Source of the DNA: Panacagrimonas sp963975245
GTDB lineage: Bacteria > Pseudomonadota > Gammaproteobacteria > Nevskiales > Nevskiaceae
Length of the DNA: 64,000 nt
Assembly: GCA_963975245.1 (NCBI GenBank)
Contig: CAXBFJ010000006.1
Span: forward strand, 62,001 to 126,000
Direction of reading: 5' to 3'
Shown: piece by piece, positions 25,926 to 34,784 of the stretch
Layout: each line of letters starts with the position of its first letter
Numbering within the stretch: position 1 is the first letter of the stretch
The notes under the pieces: model-generated
What the model saw: only the letters and a program-made list of their open reading frames with translations
Database searches by the model: none
What the model was told of the DNA's origin: nothing
Program-made: the position numbers and the translations under genes

Positions 25926-27005
25926 ATGACAACAGTCATGGACATATCTGCCAAACCACAGCGAATCAGCCGGCGACGAAAGTCGAAGCCACCGGAGGTT
26001 GTTCTGATTGCACTAGCCGGGGGGCATGCATCCACTGCAGTAGGCCCTCTGGAAGTCTTCAATGCGGCTGGTGTCACCTGGCAGGAATTGACGGGTGATC
26101 CTGTCCAGCCTCGTTTCAGCATCCGTACCGTCTCTCTGGATGGGAGGGCGACGCGAATGGGCGACGGCGTCTCGCTCAAACTTGATCACGCACTCAATGA
26201 GATTTCATCAGCTGACCTGATTTTCATATCTTCTGGTGGTCCTGACATCGATGCCTTGCTGGAGAACAATGGACGCGTCGTCGACTTCGTCCGCCGACGT
26301 TATCGATCTGGCGCCAGTGTGGCTGCAGTATGTTCAGGAGTCGCCATTCTTGCGGAGGCAGGGGTGCTCGACGGGGTGCAGGCAACGACGCACTGGAGTC
26401 TGATCCCCGAGTTTGCAAGACGCTACCCGCGCACATCCTGGAAAGGTCGGGCCATGGTCACGGAAGGCAAGCGCGTCTACTGCGGCGGCGGGGTGTACGC
26501 AGCTCTGGACTTGGCGATACATCTGGTGGAAGTGTTTGCAGATCGCAAGACAGCGGTTGAATGCGCCAAGGCCCTGCTGGTCGAGATGCCCAGGTCCAGT
26601 CAGCCGGAGTTCGGTGCCGTTGCCAAGCGTGCACTGTCCGTTGACAAGCGTATCGCCAAGGCTCAACAGATGATTCAACGCAGTTTCTCACTTGGCGTTG
26701 TTCTTGAGGACGTGGCACGCGAGGTCGGCATGAGCCCACGGAATTTCATCCGCCGGTTCAAGCAGAGCACTGGAAGCTCGCCCATGGCCTATCTGCAAGG
26801 TCTGAGGATTGATCTTGCGAAACGTCTGATCGAGCAAGGTTGGTGTAATACGCAGGAAGTGGCCGCGCACATTGGCTACTCCGACGTCACGCATTTTCGC
26901 GGGATATTCAAGCGGGTTTGCGGTGTGTCGCCTTCAGAGTACAAGCGCTCGGTTGGGCAGTCCCGTCGTGGGCGCGCACCAGGATTGACGTCCTCGCTGA
27001 ACTAA
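25926..27005 (+). CDS. GlxA-type AraC family transcriptional regulator
   Basis: This regulator of about 359 residues has an N-terminal DJ-1/PfpI-like domain (VVLIALAGGHASTAVGPLEVFNAAG, and AAVCSGVAILAEAGVLDG at the elbow cysteine) and a C-terminal AraC HTH (FSLGVVLEDVAREVGMSPRNFIRRFK, then the second helix pair ending GVSPSEYKR). The ATG at 25926 is chosen; the frame is open further upstream to 25866. It is divergent from the GFA gene. The effector is unknown. Confidence 0.88.
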   Translation: MTTVMDISAKPQRISRRRKSKPPEVVLIALAGGHASTAVGPLEVFNAAGVTWQELTGDPVQPRFSIRTVSLDGRATRMGDGVSLKLDHALNEISSADLIFISSGGPDIDALLENNGRVVDFVRRRYRSGASVAAVCSGVAILAEAGVLDGVQATTHWSLIPEFARRYPRTSWKGRAMVTEGKRVYCGGGVYAALDLAIHLVEVFADRKTAVECAKALLVEMPRSSQPEFGAVAKRALSVDKRIAKAQQMIQRSFSLGVVLEDVAREVGMSPRNFIRRFKQSTGSSPMAYLQGLRIDLAKRLIEQGWCNTQEVAAHIGYSDVTHFRGIFKRVCGVSPSEYKRSVGQSRRGRAPGLTSSLN

Positions 27006-27007
27006 AC

Positions 27008-27228
27008 TCAGAACCGCAGTAAGAGTGTCTTGATGAACTGCGCCGCTGAAGAGGTTGCGGTCGTCGCCAATGGCCTCAACCACCATCAGGCCGCTGGGTT
27101 CGCCGTTTTCCTGCTTTTTTCGCACGACGGTGAAACCATCGAGGAAAGCGGACTTCACCGTGCCCGCACCGGCAACGCGAAACTGCGTGTGCTTGTTCCA
27201 GGCGATCAGGCAATCGGGCGCTCCAGAG
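27008..27228 (-). pseudogene. Decayed C-terminal fragment of the large membrane protein family
   Basis: On the - strand this region reads LIAWNKHTQFRVAGAGTVKSAFLDGF and onward, closely matching the last 70 or so residues of the protein encoded at 34785-37376. A 5-base deletion (near 27035-27045) shifts the frame just before the shared end; the original ending FIKTLLLRF-stop is still readable in the other frame, with its TGA at 27008-27010. An 8-base insertion is seen near 27212. No upstream part of the gene is recognisable. The match in DNA is high, so the duplication is fairly recent. Confidence 0.8.
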
Positions 27229-27593
27229 GGGGACATTGGTGTGTGATCTTCCGAGATTGAATGCGGGTGTGATTCCCAATAAAAATGGTCCGCCGATCAT
27301 GCGGCTTCTGATTAGCCCCGCTCCTGGGGCAAACAACGATCGCGATATGCGCGTCGTGTCCTAGTAATTTGTTCGTCAGCCAGCCAGCCAGCCAGCCAAG
27401 CGGCTGGTCCGGAGCGCGCCGAGAGCGTGTGGCACGGCATGGCCGATGTCTGCTGGTATTCGCCCCGAGTCTAAGCAGATTCAATTACGAATAATCCCGG
27501 CAGTCGGCCCCTGACAAACCTGATCTTCAGAAACTGGATATACCGATAACAAATAAGGAACAGGCCTGATTTTTCTTCTGAGCCCGACACATC
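27229..27593. other. Intergenic stretch with a CAGC tandem repeat
   Basis: No gene was recognised. A run of about five CAGC units occupies 27377-27398. The rest shows no clear signal. It lies between the decayed fragment and the terminator of the lipoprotein gene. Confidence 0.5.
27377..27398. repeat. Tetranucleotide repeat (CAGC, about 5 units)
   Basis: Five tandem CAGC units plus CA lie in non-coding sequence. Length variation by slippage is possible, but no gene or promoter is seen that it would switch. Confidence 0.8.
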
Positions 27594-27626
27594 AAAAAAA
27601 TGCCCCCGCTTGCGCGAGGGCATTTT
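27594..27626 (-). terminator. Bidirectional-looking terminator after the delta-60 lipoprotein gene
   Basis: ATGCCC with CGC pairs with GCG and GGGCAT around a TTGC loop (27600-27623). A-runs on the left make a U-tract for the - strand, and TTTT follows on the + strand. It lies about 75 bp after the - strand stop. Confidence 0.8.
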
Positions 27627-27700
27627 CAATTTACTGCCACCCAAGAGCAGTGTCTTGATACTGCTTGTGAGCGGGGATCCCGTTTGAACGGGATCTGGTA

Positions 27701-29254
27701 TCAGCTTCCGAAGCCAATCACCACCAGACGCGCGCCGTTGTCGTCGCTATTGGTCGTGGTCGCAACCAGGCTGCCATCTGCGGAAGCAGCAACGGCATAG
27801 AACTGCGCGCTGATGTTGGCATCTGGCAATTCAAAAATGCCGTCCTGATCGACGCTGGTGTCGAGTTGGCCATCAGCGGTCAGCACATAGACTGCTGCGG
27901 TACCGCCAAAGCGTCCGACGTGCACGGTGCGATCATCTGGCAGACCGAGAACGTGGCGACCGCGTTCTTCGAAGCTGGGGGTGCCGGTAACCGCCTCGCT
28001 CTGAATGGCCTGCGTCCCGAAGTTGCCCCAGGTTCGGTCGTATCCGCCGCCTGATGCAGGAACGCGGAAGCTGACCAAGTCCTGCGCCTGGTAGGTTTCG
28101 TAGCCCAAGCTGGATGGAATGCCAGGACCGGTAGCACCGCCGTAACCAGTGGTAACCATGCTGCCGTCTGTTTGGACGCCAACTGCGTAGGCTTCCGCAA
28201 ATCCACCGTCTTCACGGAAGGGATTGAATACGGCGACACCGTTCTCGGGAGGGGAACTTGTGAATGGCGTGACACCGAAACCCTGGAAGGAGGGATCAAG
28301 TACGCCCGTTTCAGTCAGCTTCAGGAGAACCACATGGTGGCGGAAACCATCTCCGTAGTTGGTGTAACCGACGCTGACCATGCTTCCGTCATCAAAGACA
28401 TGACCACGACGACCGTTGTCACCGAAATCTCCTGTGCCGCCGGTGCTTGCCCAGCTGAAAGCAGTGCCGCTGTTGAAGCCCGAATCCACCGCGCCGCTGC
28501 TGGCCAGCACACGTGTGACGTAGCGGTCATTGTCGAAGCGCTGGGGGCTGCCAGCCAATGGTGAGCCGTAGCCGAAGACCACCACGCGCTCTTCTGAACC
28601 GGAGGTATCCAGCTTGAGGTCAAAGGCGGTGTCACTTGGGAAGCCCGGGCCGGAAAATTCGCCAGCATCGCTGAGGGTCGGGGTTGGCCAAGCGGTGTTG
28701 TCAGCCCATCCGAAAGCGACTTCGACGACACCGTTGGTGCCGAAGCTGTTAACCAGTGAGCCGGTGCTGTCCAGCTTGACAAGCAGAACGTCCTGTCCAT
28801 CTTCGCGGTTGGCGGTGATCGTGGCATTGGGTGTGGACGTGATGGGTGTGCCGCCATTGCCATCAGTTGCGTTGACCACGGCGATGACATCACCGTTGGA
28901 GAGTACAACCACGCCGTATGACTGCTCGTCGCCGCCATTCGGGGCTAGATTGAGTTCAACGGAACCGTCGCCGCCCCAACTGGTATCGGGGGTGCCATCG
29001 GTGTTGAACCGCATGATCACGGTCTGGCGGTCAGTGGTGTCGGCGTCGGTGTGTCCTGATGCATAGATCAGGCCGTCGGACCCGAAGCTCAAGCCACGAA
29101 GGTCGTTGGCGGCTGTGGTCGATACGTCGGCCATCACAGTGGCACCTGCAGGAACGGTGCTGCCGCCGTTGCCATTGCCGCCACTATTGCAGGCGGCAAG
29201 CAGCAACGCGGCGCTGCTGGCAACTGCCAGCGGAAGAACGCGAGAAGAAGTCAT
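27701..29254 (-). CDS. Delta-60-repeat lipoprotein (beta-propeller-like)
   Basis: This is a 517-residue exported protein with a lipoprotein signal peptide ending LLAAC (Cys about residue 22) and a Gly/Asn/Ser linker. The rest is built of delta-60-type repeats, seen as variants of D-x-S-F/W-G-x-x-G (for example TPDTSWGGDG, SLVNSFGTNG and QLDTSVDQDG). These repeats usually form a propeller. The ATG at 29254 is chosen by the signal peptide; the frame extends 15 codons upstream. It is divergent from the imelysin operon and shares a control region with Fur-like palindromes. Function unknown. Confidence 0.75.
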   Translation of the reverse strand: MTSSRVLPLAVASSAALLLAACNSGGNGNGGSTVPAGATVMADVSTTAANDLRGLSFGSDGLIYASGHTDADTTDRQTVIMRFNTDGTPDTSWGGDGSVELNLAPNGGDEQSYGVVVLSNGDVIAVVNATDGNGGTPITSTPNATITANREDGQDVLLVKLDSTGSLVNSFGTNGVVEVAFGWADNTAWPTPTLSDAGEFSGPGFPSDTAFDLKLDTSGSEERVVVFGYGSPLAGSPQRFDNDRYVTRVLASSGAVDSGFNSGTAFSWASTGGTGDFGDNGRRGHVFDDGSMVSVGYTNYGDGFRHHVVLLKLTETGVLDPSFQGFGVTPFTSSPPENGVAVFNPFREDGGFAEAYAVGVQTDGSMVTTGYGGATGPGIPSSLGYETYQAQDLVSFRVPASGGGYDRTWGNFGTQAIQSEAVTGTPSFEERGRHVLGLPDDRTVHVGRFGGTAAVYVLTADGQLDTSVDQDGIFELPDANISAQFYAVAASADGSLVATTTNSDDNGARLVVIGFGS

Positions 29255-29280
29255 GAGATCCCCAGAATATGAGTAAAAGA

Positions 29281-29301
29281 AAATGCGAATAGTTCGCATT
29301 T
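29281..29301. promoter_or_regulatory. Fur-like palindrome (left)
   Basis: AAATGCGAA (29281-29289) and TTCGCATTT (29293-29301) form a perfect 9-bp inverted repeat around a 3-base centre. The spacing and GAA-NNN-TTC core match the site at 29379. It lies just upstream of the lipoprotein gene start. Fur binding is inferred. Confidence 0.5.
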
Positions 29302-29378
29302 AGATTAATCTACACATTGAGGGTCTGACAGGTCAAGCCCAACGTCAGATTGAGGGCACCTTCCTAAATATTGTTGCA

Positions 29379-29398
29379 ATGAGAACTATTCTCACTTA
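29379..29398. promoter_or_regulatory. Fur box-like site upstream of the imelysin operon
   Basis: The site has AATGAGAA-NNN-TTCTCA, a near-perfect palindrome resembling proteobacterial Fur boxes. It lies about 87 bp before the imelysin-like gene start. The TonB receptor and imelysin-like content of the operon support iron control. Confidence 0.6.
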
Positions 29399-29484
29399 CA
29401 TTTAGCTTCCAGTTTGGGTCTGAAACTTCGCGGCCGCCGCGAACGCTCGCAGCCCTGTACGCCCTCACTTTAAGGATTCCCAAC

Positions 29485-30723
29485 ATGAATCGCGTCTCTG
29501 GATTCTGCTGCGTCGCGCTGTCCGCTCTCGTTCTGGCCGCCTGTGGAGGAGGAGGGGGAGGAGGTGGAGTTGGAGGCAGTGGAGGTGGTGGCGGCCCAGG
29601 TACCGGAAGTCCGACGCTTGACGACGCCGCCCGGAGAGCGGTGCTGTCCGATTTGGGAACGCTTTTGATCCTGCCCGGGCTGGAGACCCTCTCGGATCAG
29701 GCGACTGACCTTTCCAGCGCGGTCGCTGCACTTGCCAGCGCACCGGGCAATGCCACAGCACGAAGTGCGGCTCAGGATGCCTGGTCCAGTGCGATGGTGG
29801 CTGTTCAAAGGGCCGAAATCTTGCAGGTTGGGCCGGCCGCCCGTTCATCGGAGCCCGGTGGCATGGACCTCCGAGACCAGATTTATGCATACCCGCAGAT
29901 CAATCTCTGTGCTATTCACACAGCCGCCTATTCGGATAGCCAGGTCACGGCAAGCTCACCCATCAATACCACCGGCATGGGCGCTCTCGAATACCTGTTG
30001 TTCAGCGATGCTGACAACGCAAATTGCTTGCCGGGTGCGGGCATCGACGCTCAGACCAAACGTGCGGAGCACGCCTCGCGTATCGCCGACCGGATTGCCC
30101 AGGTCGCTGCCGAGCTTCTCGCAGAATGGGAAGCCAGCGGAGACAACTTCATCAACGAGTTTGCCAATGCAGGCAATGGCGGCAGCACCTTCAGCACGCC
30201 TCAAATGGCGCTGAACGCCGTGTCGACTGCGATCTTCTACGCAGAGAAGGAAACCAAGGATCGCAAGATCGCCAACCCGACCGGGGTCGGAGCGACCGGG
30301 CTGCCCGCCTGTCCCACCGTTAGCTGCCCGCAGCGCGTTGAATCACTCTACGCACAAACATCGGGTGCACACATCGTCGCCAACCTGCAGGTTTTTCGCG
30401 ATGTCTTTACCGGCGTATCGGGTGGTCTGGGCCTGAATGATCTGCTTGACGGCATTGGTCGGGAGGATTTGTCCGCCCAGATCGTGACCCAGCTCAATGC
30501 CGCCATCAATGCCGCGGTCGCGCTCGAAGATAGCTTCGAGGCAGAAGTGGCAGCCATTCCCAGCGAGCAGGCCTGTGCCAACGCAGTCAGCAGCCGGAGT
30601 GGCGATCCTGCCGCCTGTGCGCTGCTCGGGCTGGTGGACGCGGCAACTGACACGCTGCGAGCAGAAGTGACCTCGGCACTGAATCTGACCATTCCAAACT
30701 CCGCCGCCGGCGACAACGACTAA
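29485..30723 (+). CDS. Imelysin-like lipoprotein
   Basis: This 412-residue imelysin (peptidase M75-like) family protein has a lipobox LAAC (Cys20) and a poly-Gly linker at residues 21-40. The helical imelysin repeats follow. The GxHxxE motif typical of imelysins appears as GMGALE at residues 164-169, so its histidine is replaced by Gly. Imelysins are usually iron-regulated and linked to iron uptake rather than proteolysis. The stop overlaps the next gene (TAATG), the first of three overlaps in this operon. Confidence 0.85.
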   Translation: MNRVSGFCCVALSALVLAACGGGGGGGGVGGSGGGGGPGTGSPTLDDAARRAVLSDLGTLLILPGLETLSDQATDLSSAVAALASAPGNATARSAAQDAWSSAMVAVQRAEILQVGPAARSSEPGGMDLRDQIYAYPQINLCAIHTAAYSDSQVTASSPINTTGMGALEYLLFSDADNANCLPGAGIDAQTKRAEHASRIADRIAQVAAELLAEWEASGDNFINEFANAGNGGSTFSTPQMALNAVSTAIFYAEKETKDRKIANPTGVGATGLPACPTVSCPQRVESLYAQTSGAHIVANLQVFRDVFTGVSGGLGLNDLLDGIGREDLSAQIVTQLNAAINAAVALEDSFEAEVAAIPSEQACANAVSSRSGDPAACALLGLVDAATDTLRAEVTSALNLTIPNSAAGDND

Positions 30724-32129
30724 TGAGCAACCTGCATCCTGCCGGTTCCCGGCAGGCGTGGTACATGCGGCTCAATCGGCCGCTCGATATTGCTGCGCTC
30801 GCTGCGTTTCGTGTTCTGTTCGGTGGCCTGATGGTCGTCGGCAGTCTTCGATTCATGGCCGAGGGCTGGATCGAACGCATGTACGTGGAACCCACGTTCC
30901 ACTTCAAGTATTGGGGGTTTTCCTGGGTTCATGTGCCCGAGCAGGCAGGCCTCTATGCGCTGTACTGTGGCATCGCAATTTCGGCCTTAATGGTTGCACT
31001 CGGTGCGTTTTACCGGGTGGCGATCATTTCGTTCTGGTGCCTGTTTACGTATGCCGAACTGATGGATGTCACGGCCTACCTGAATCACTACTATTTTGTC
31101 TCGCTGCTGACGCTGATTCTGTGTTTCTTGTCGCCCCATCGCGCTTATTCCATTGATGCATGGCGCAAACCGGCGCTGCGCTGTGATACGGCTCCGGCGT
31201 GGCAAACCTACTGGCTGCGATTCCAGGTCGGTCTTCTTTATTTTTATGCCGGACTAGCGAAGCTCGAATGGGACTGGCTCGCACATGCACAGCCACTAAA
31301 CATCTGGTTGCCGGCACACAGCGGCATGCCGCTGATCGGCAGCCTCATTGGCCAACCCTGGGTGCACTACGCGTTCTCCTGGTTCGCGTTTGCTTTCGAC
31401 ACTTTCATCATCGCTTTCATGTTGTGGCGTCGGGCGCGTCCGTATGCGTTTGCCGTGATCCTGGTTTTTCACCTGTTTACGCATCTGTTTTTCAACATCG
31501 GCCTGTTCCCATTCATCATGGTGTTCGGCGTGCTGATTTTCTTTGAACCGGATTGGCCACGCCGAGTGATGCCTTGGCTGCGCAAGGCAGTACCAATCAA
31601 GGCCCCCGAGCGCGCAAGCTGGAGTCGCCCGGGTGCAGTGTTCGCAGCTGCCGTCATCGGCTTCTGCGCTTTGCAGTTCGTGCTGCCACTGCGGCACTGG
31701 TTCTACCCCGGCACCGTGTTATGGAATGAGCAGGGCATGCGTTTTTCCTGGCGTGTGATGTTGAGGGAGAAGTCGGGCTCGCTCGACTATCACGTGGTGG
31801 ACGCAAGCGGGCGCGAGCACCTTGTCAGTCCGAATCACTACCTCACGGACCAGCAGTACCGCGAGATGTCAGGACAGCCGGATCTCATCCTGCAGTTGGC
31901 CCATCACATTCACGATGACTTCAATGAACGCGGGCTAGGGCCGGTCCAGGTCTACGCTGATGCCCGTGTCTCACTCAATGGGCGGCCTGCACTGCCCTTG
32001 ATACAGCCCGACGCAGATCTGGCCAGCGTACATGATGGAATTGGCCGAGCGGATTGGATTACCGATCCTCCGGCTGGGTCACCTCCATTGCACCGCCGGC
32101 TTCAGCTCGCACGTCATCCCGCCCAATGA
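30723..32129 (+). CDS. Vitamin-K-dependent gamma-carboxylase homologue (HTTM domain)
   Basis: This 468-residue membrane protein has an HTTM domain and also matches the soluble part of the vitamin-K-dependent carboxylase family. The NHYYF motif (Asn121, His122) corresponds to the NHSYL motif of human GGCX, and Lys180 in GLAKLEWDW corresponds to its catalytic Lys218. The C-terminal part (GMRFSWRVMLREKSG, then PVQVYADARVSLNGR) resembles the region after the membrane helices in GGCX. Carboxylase, epoxidase or other activity is unproven. It is encoded between the imelysin-like and DCC genes with overlapping ends. Confidence 0.85.
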   Translation: MSNLHPAGSRQAWYMRLNRPLDIAALAAFRVLFGGLMVVGSLRFMAEGWIERMYVEPTFHFKYWGFSWVHVPEQAGLYALYCGIAISALMVALGAFYRVAIISFWCLFTYAELMDVTAYLNHYYFVSLLTLILCFLSPHRAYSIDAWRKPALRCDTAPAWQTYWLRFQVGLLYFYAGLAKLEWDWLAHAQPLNIWLPAHSGMPLIGSLIGQPWVHYAFSWFAFAFDTFIIAFMLWRRARPYAFAVILVFHLFTHLFFNIGLFPFIMVFGVLIFFEPDWPRRVMPWLRKAVPIKAPERASWSRPGAVFAAAVIGFCALQFVLPLRHWFYPGTVLWNEQGMRFSWRVMLREKSGSLDYHVVDASGREHLVSPNHYLTDQQYREMSGQPDLILQLAHHIHDDFNERGLGPVQVYADARVSLNGRPALPLIQPDADLASVHDGIGRADWITDPPAGSPPLHRRLQLARHPAQ

Positions 32130-32539
32130 CGCAGGCCCCCATCTTGTTCTATGACGGCGTCTGCCACTTTTGCGATGCCACAGTGCGCTTTGTACTGCGT
32201 CATGAGCAAAGGCCGACGATGCGATTCATGGCTTTGCAATCCGAACAGGCACCGCGCTATCTGGCACAGCATGGCGTGACACATGGCGACTTGAAATCAA
32301 TGCTCGTTCTGGATGGTGATCACCTGCTCCGCGAATCCGAAGCCGCGCTGTTCCTGTGTCAACAACTGCGCTGGCCATGGCGATGGCTAGGCGGCTTGTT
32401 GGCACTGGTGCCGCGCCGTTTGCGCAACGCGGCGTATCGAATCATTGGCAGCAAGCGCTATCGCTGGTGGGGCCGTAGTGATGTCTGTTTGCCTGTCCCC
32501 ACCCAACACCGCCACCGTTTCCTCGATCTCTCTTCATGA
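32126..32539 (+). CDS. DCC-family thiol-disulfide oxidoreductase (DUF393)
   Basis: This 137-residue thioredoxin-like DCC protein has the motif YDGVCHFCD with Cys13 and Cys16. The ATG overlaps the preceding stop (ATGA), which fixes the start; the longer frame is not used. DCC proteins are often encoded beside HTTM-domain proteins. A redox partner role for the carboxylase-like protein is inferred. Confidence 0.88.
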   Translation: MTQAPILFYDGVCHFCDATVRFVLRHEQRPTMRFMALQSEQAPRYLAQHGVTHGDLKSMLVLDGDHLLRESEAALFLCQQLRWPWRWLGGLLALVPRRLRNAAYRIIGSKRYRWWGRSDVCLPVPTQHRHRFLDLSS

Positions 32540-34707
32540 AATTCAAGATTACTGTTTGCACGCTCGCGCTTTGCTCCGCTTTTTCGGCCGGAGCCGAAGA
32601 CACCGAAGAAGCGCCGAGGGATCCACAGATTCAAACGATCACGATTCTTGGCGCGCCTGAAGAGCTGCCCCGCATGACCGGATCAGCGCATGTGGTCGAC
32701 GAAGAGGAAATGGAACGCTACAGCTACGACGATATCAACCGTGTGCTGAACGTTGTGCCAGGCATTTATGTGCGTGAAGAAGACGGATTCGGATTGCGGC
32801 CCAATATTGGTCTTCGCGGTGGATCGTCAGATCGCAGCCAGAAAGTAACCTTGCTCGAGGACGGTGTTCTGTTCGGGCCTGCTCCTTACTCGGCACCGGC
32901 AGCCTATTTTTTCCCGCTGACGGCGCGCATGACCGGGGTTGAGGTATACAAGGGGCCAGCGGCTATCAGCCAAGGGCCGCAAACGGTTGGAGGTGCGATC
33001 AATTTATTGTCGGCACCCATTCCTGCCCAGGCGGGCGGATTCGTCGAAGCCGCTGGCGGCAGTGACGCGTTCCGGCGGCTTCACGCGCGTTACGGCGGTC
33101 CCGTCAAGGAATTCGGTCTGCTCGGAGAATATGTGCACGTGGCCCACGATGGCTTCAAGGATCTGGACAGCGGCGGCGATACTGGCTTCGTAAAGAACGA
33201 AGCGCTGCTCAAGGCGCGCTACGCACTAGGCCCCGGAGTACTGGAAATGCGGCTGGGCTATGCCGACGAAATATCCAACGAGAGTTACCTGGGCATCACG
33301 GAGGCGGACTTCCGGTCCAATCCCAATCGTCGCTATGCCGCCAGCCAGCTGGATCACTTTGACTGGGACTGGAATGGGGTGCGCCTGGACTGGCAACAAG
33401 ATATTTTTGGCGGTGAATTGCTGGTGAGTGGCTACAGCCACCAGTTCCATCGTGCATGGCGCAAGTTCAACAATCTAGGCGGTGGCAGTGATGTCCGCGA
33501 CGTGCTGGCCAACCCGGATACGCCGTCCAACAGTCTGCTCTACGATGTGCTGACCGGTGCCAGCGACTCCGACCCCGGTTTTGAGGGCGACGACATTCTG
33601 GTTGGTACCAACGACCGCGATTTTCGTTCCTCCGGCGTGCAGGCCAAGCAAGTCTGGACCCTTGAGCAGTGGGGTGGCGAGCATCGTCTTGAAGCCGGGG
33701 TGCGCCTGCATAGCGACCGAATTCTGCGAGAACATGATCAGTTTGCCTACGAGATGGAGGCGGGCCGACTCGTGCGCAACGCTTTGCCCGGCGGCATCAT
33801 CACCCACAACACCGGCCGTACCCTGGCCGCTGCGCTGTGGATCCGTGACGAGGCTCGCTATGGCCGATGGACGTTTGCACCCGGAATCCGGGTAGAGCAG
33901 ATCAGCTCTGATTTCATCGACCATCTTGCCGGCATCGAGCGGAGTAACGACTACGCCATCGCCTTGCCGGGGCTTGGCATCAACTATGCGCTCACCCCGG
34001 CGACCACATTGCTGGTGGGTGTACACAAGGGCTTTTCGCCGGCCACTGTCGGTCCCAGTGAAGATCTGGAGCCGGAAGAGGCGATCAACTACGAAGCCGG
34101 TACGCGCGTGCAGACGCGTGCGGGTGACATTGAACTGATCGGATTTTTCAGTGACTACAGCAATCTCACCTCTACCTGCACCTTCTCCAGTGGCTGCCAG
34201 GTGCTGGATACTCAGACCAATGCGGGCAAGGTAGAAATTGCAGGGTTTGAAAGCAGCTATCAACATGCCTGGACTTTGTCCCAGTCAGTTCGCGTGCCCC
34301 TGCACCTGGGATACACCTACACGCATGCCGAGTTCCAGGAAGACTTCAATTCTTCCGATCCTCAGTTTGGCAATGTGCAGGCAGGTTTTGAGTTGCCCTA
34401 CATTCCTGAGCACCGTGCAAACGCGCGCGTCGGTCTCGAGTTTGCCCAGTGGTCGACCAGCCTCTCGGCAACCTACCAGTCGCGCATGCGAGATGTTGCT
34501 GGTGATGGCCCCATCGAAGCTGCTACCGGCAGCGATGCCTTTACCGTGGTGGATCTCGCGGCTGCATGGCAACCGGTGGCGAAGGTCGAGCTCAGTGCGC
34601 GGATCGACAATCTCCTGGACCGTGAGTACATCACCTCCAGACGACCATTTGGCGCGCGTCCGGGCAAGCCGCAATCTGCTCAGCTCGCCGTGAAGTATCT
34701 TTTCTAG
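32536..34707 (+). CDS. TonB-dependent receptor
   Basis: This 723-residue outer membrane receptor has a signal peptide (about 1-20), a plug domain (about 45-165: GSAHVVDEEEMERYSYDDINRVLNVVPGIYVREEDGFGLRPNIGLRGG and GVEVYKGPAAISQGPQTVGGAINL) and a 22-strand barrel ending in Phe (AVKYLF). It is of the FecA-like type. Its start overlaps the DCC gene stop. With the imelysin-like lipoprotein and the Fur-like box it suggests uptake of an iron or metal chelate; the substrate is unknown. Confidence 0.92.
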   Translation: MKFKITVCTLALCSAFSAGAEDTEEAPRDPQIQTITILGAPEELPRMTGSAHVVDEEEMERYSYDDINRVLNVVPGIYVREEDGFGLRPNIGLRGGSSDRSQKVTLLEDGVLFGPAPYSAPAAYFFPLTARMTGVEVYKGPAAISQGPQTVGGAINLLSAPIPAQAGGFVEAAGGSDAFRRLHARYGGPVKEFGLLGEYVHVAHDGFKDLDSGGDTGFVKNEALLKARYALGPGVLEMRLGYADEISNESYLGITEADFRSNPNRRYAASQLDHFDWDWNGVRLDWQQDIFGGELLVSGYSHQFHRAWRKFNNLGGGSDVRDVLANPDTPSNSLLYDVLTGASDSDPGFEGDDILVGTNDRDFRSSGVQAKQVWTLEQWGGEHRLEAGVRLHSDRILREHDQFAYEMEAGRLVRNALPGGIITHNTGRTLAAALWIRDEARYGRWTFAPGIRVEQISSDFIDHLAGIERSNDYAIALPGLGINYALTPATTLLVGVHKGFSPATVGPSEDLEPEEAINYEAGTRVQTRAGDIELIGFFSDYSNLTSTCTFSSGCQVLDTQTNAGKVEIAGFESSYQHAWTLSQSVRVPLHLGYTYTHAEFQEDFNSSDPQFGNVQAGFELPYIPEHRANARVGLEFAQWSTSLSATYQSRMRDVAGDGPIEAATGSDAFTVVDLAAAWQPVAKVELSARIDNLLDREYITSRRPFGARPGKPQSAQLAVKYLF

Positions 34708-34727
34708 GTTACTTCCAGGCTTGGGCT

Positions 34728-34755
34728 AGAGCGGGCGGGGCAAGTCGCCCGCTCT
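34728..34755 (+). terminator. Terminator-like hairpin after the TonB receptor gene
   Basis: A perfect 10-bp stem, AGAGCGGGCG (34728-34737) with CGCCCGCTCT (34746-34755), lies 20 bases after the stop. There is no T-run. Confidence 0.5.
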
Positions 34756-34784
34756 GACCATCCTGTGCGCCCGTAGGGTTGCGA

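Noticed and set aside
27377..27398. CAGC repeats as a CRISPR-like array
   Set aside because: The units are 4 bases and contiguous with no spacers, so this is a simple tandem repeat.
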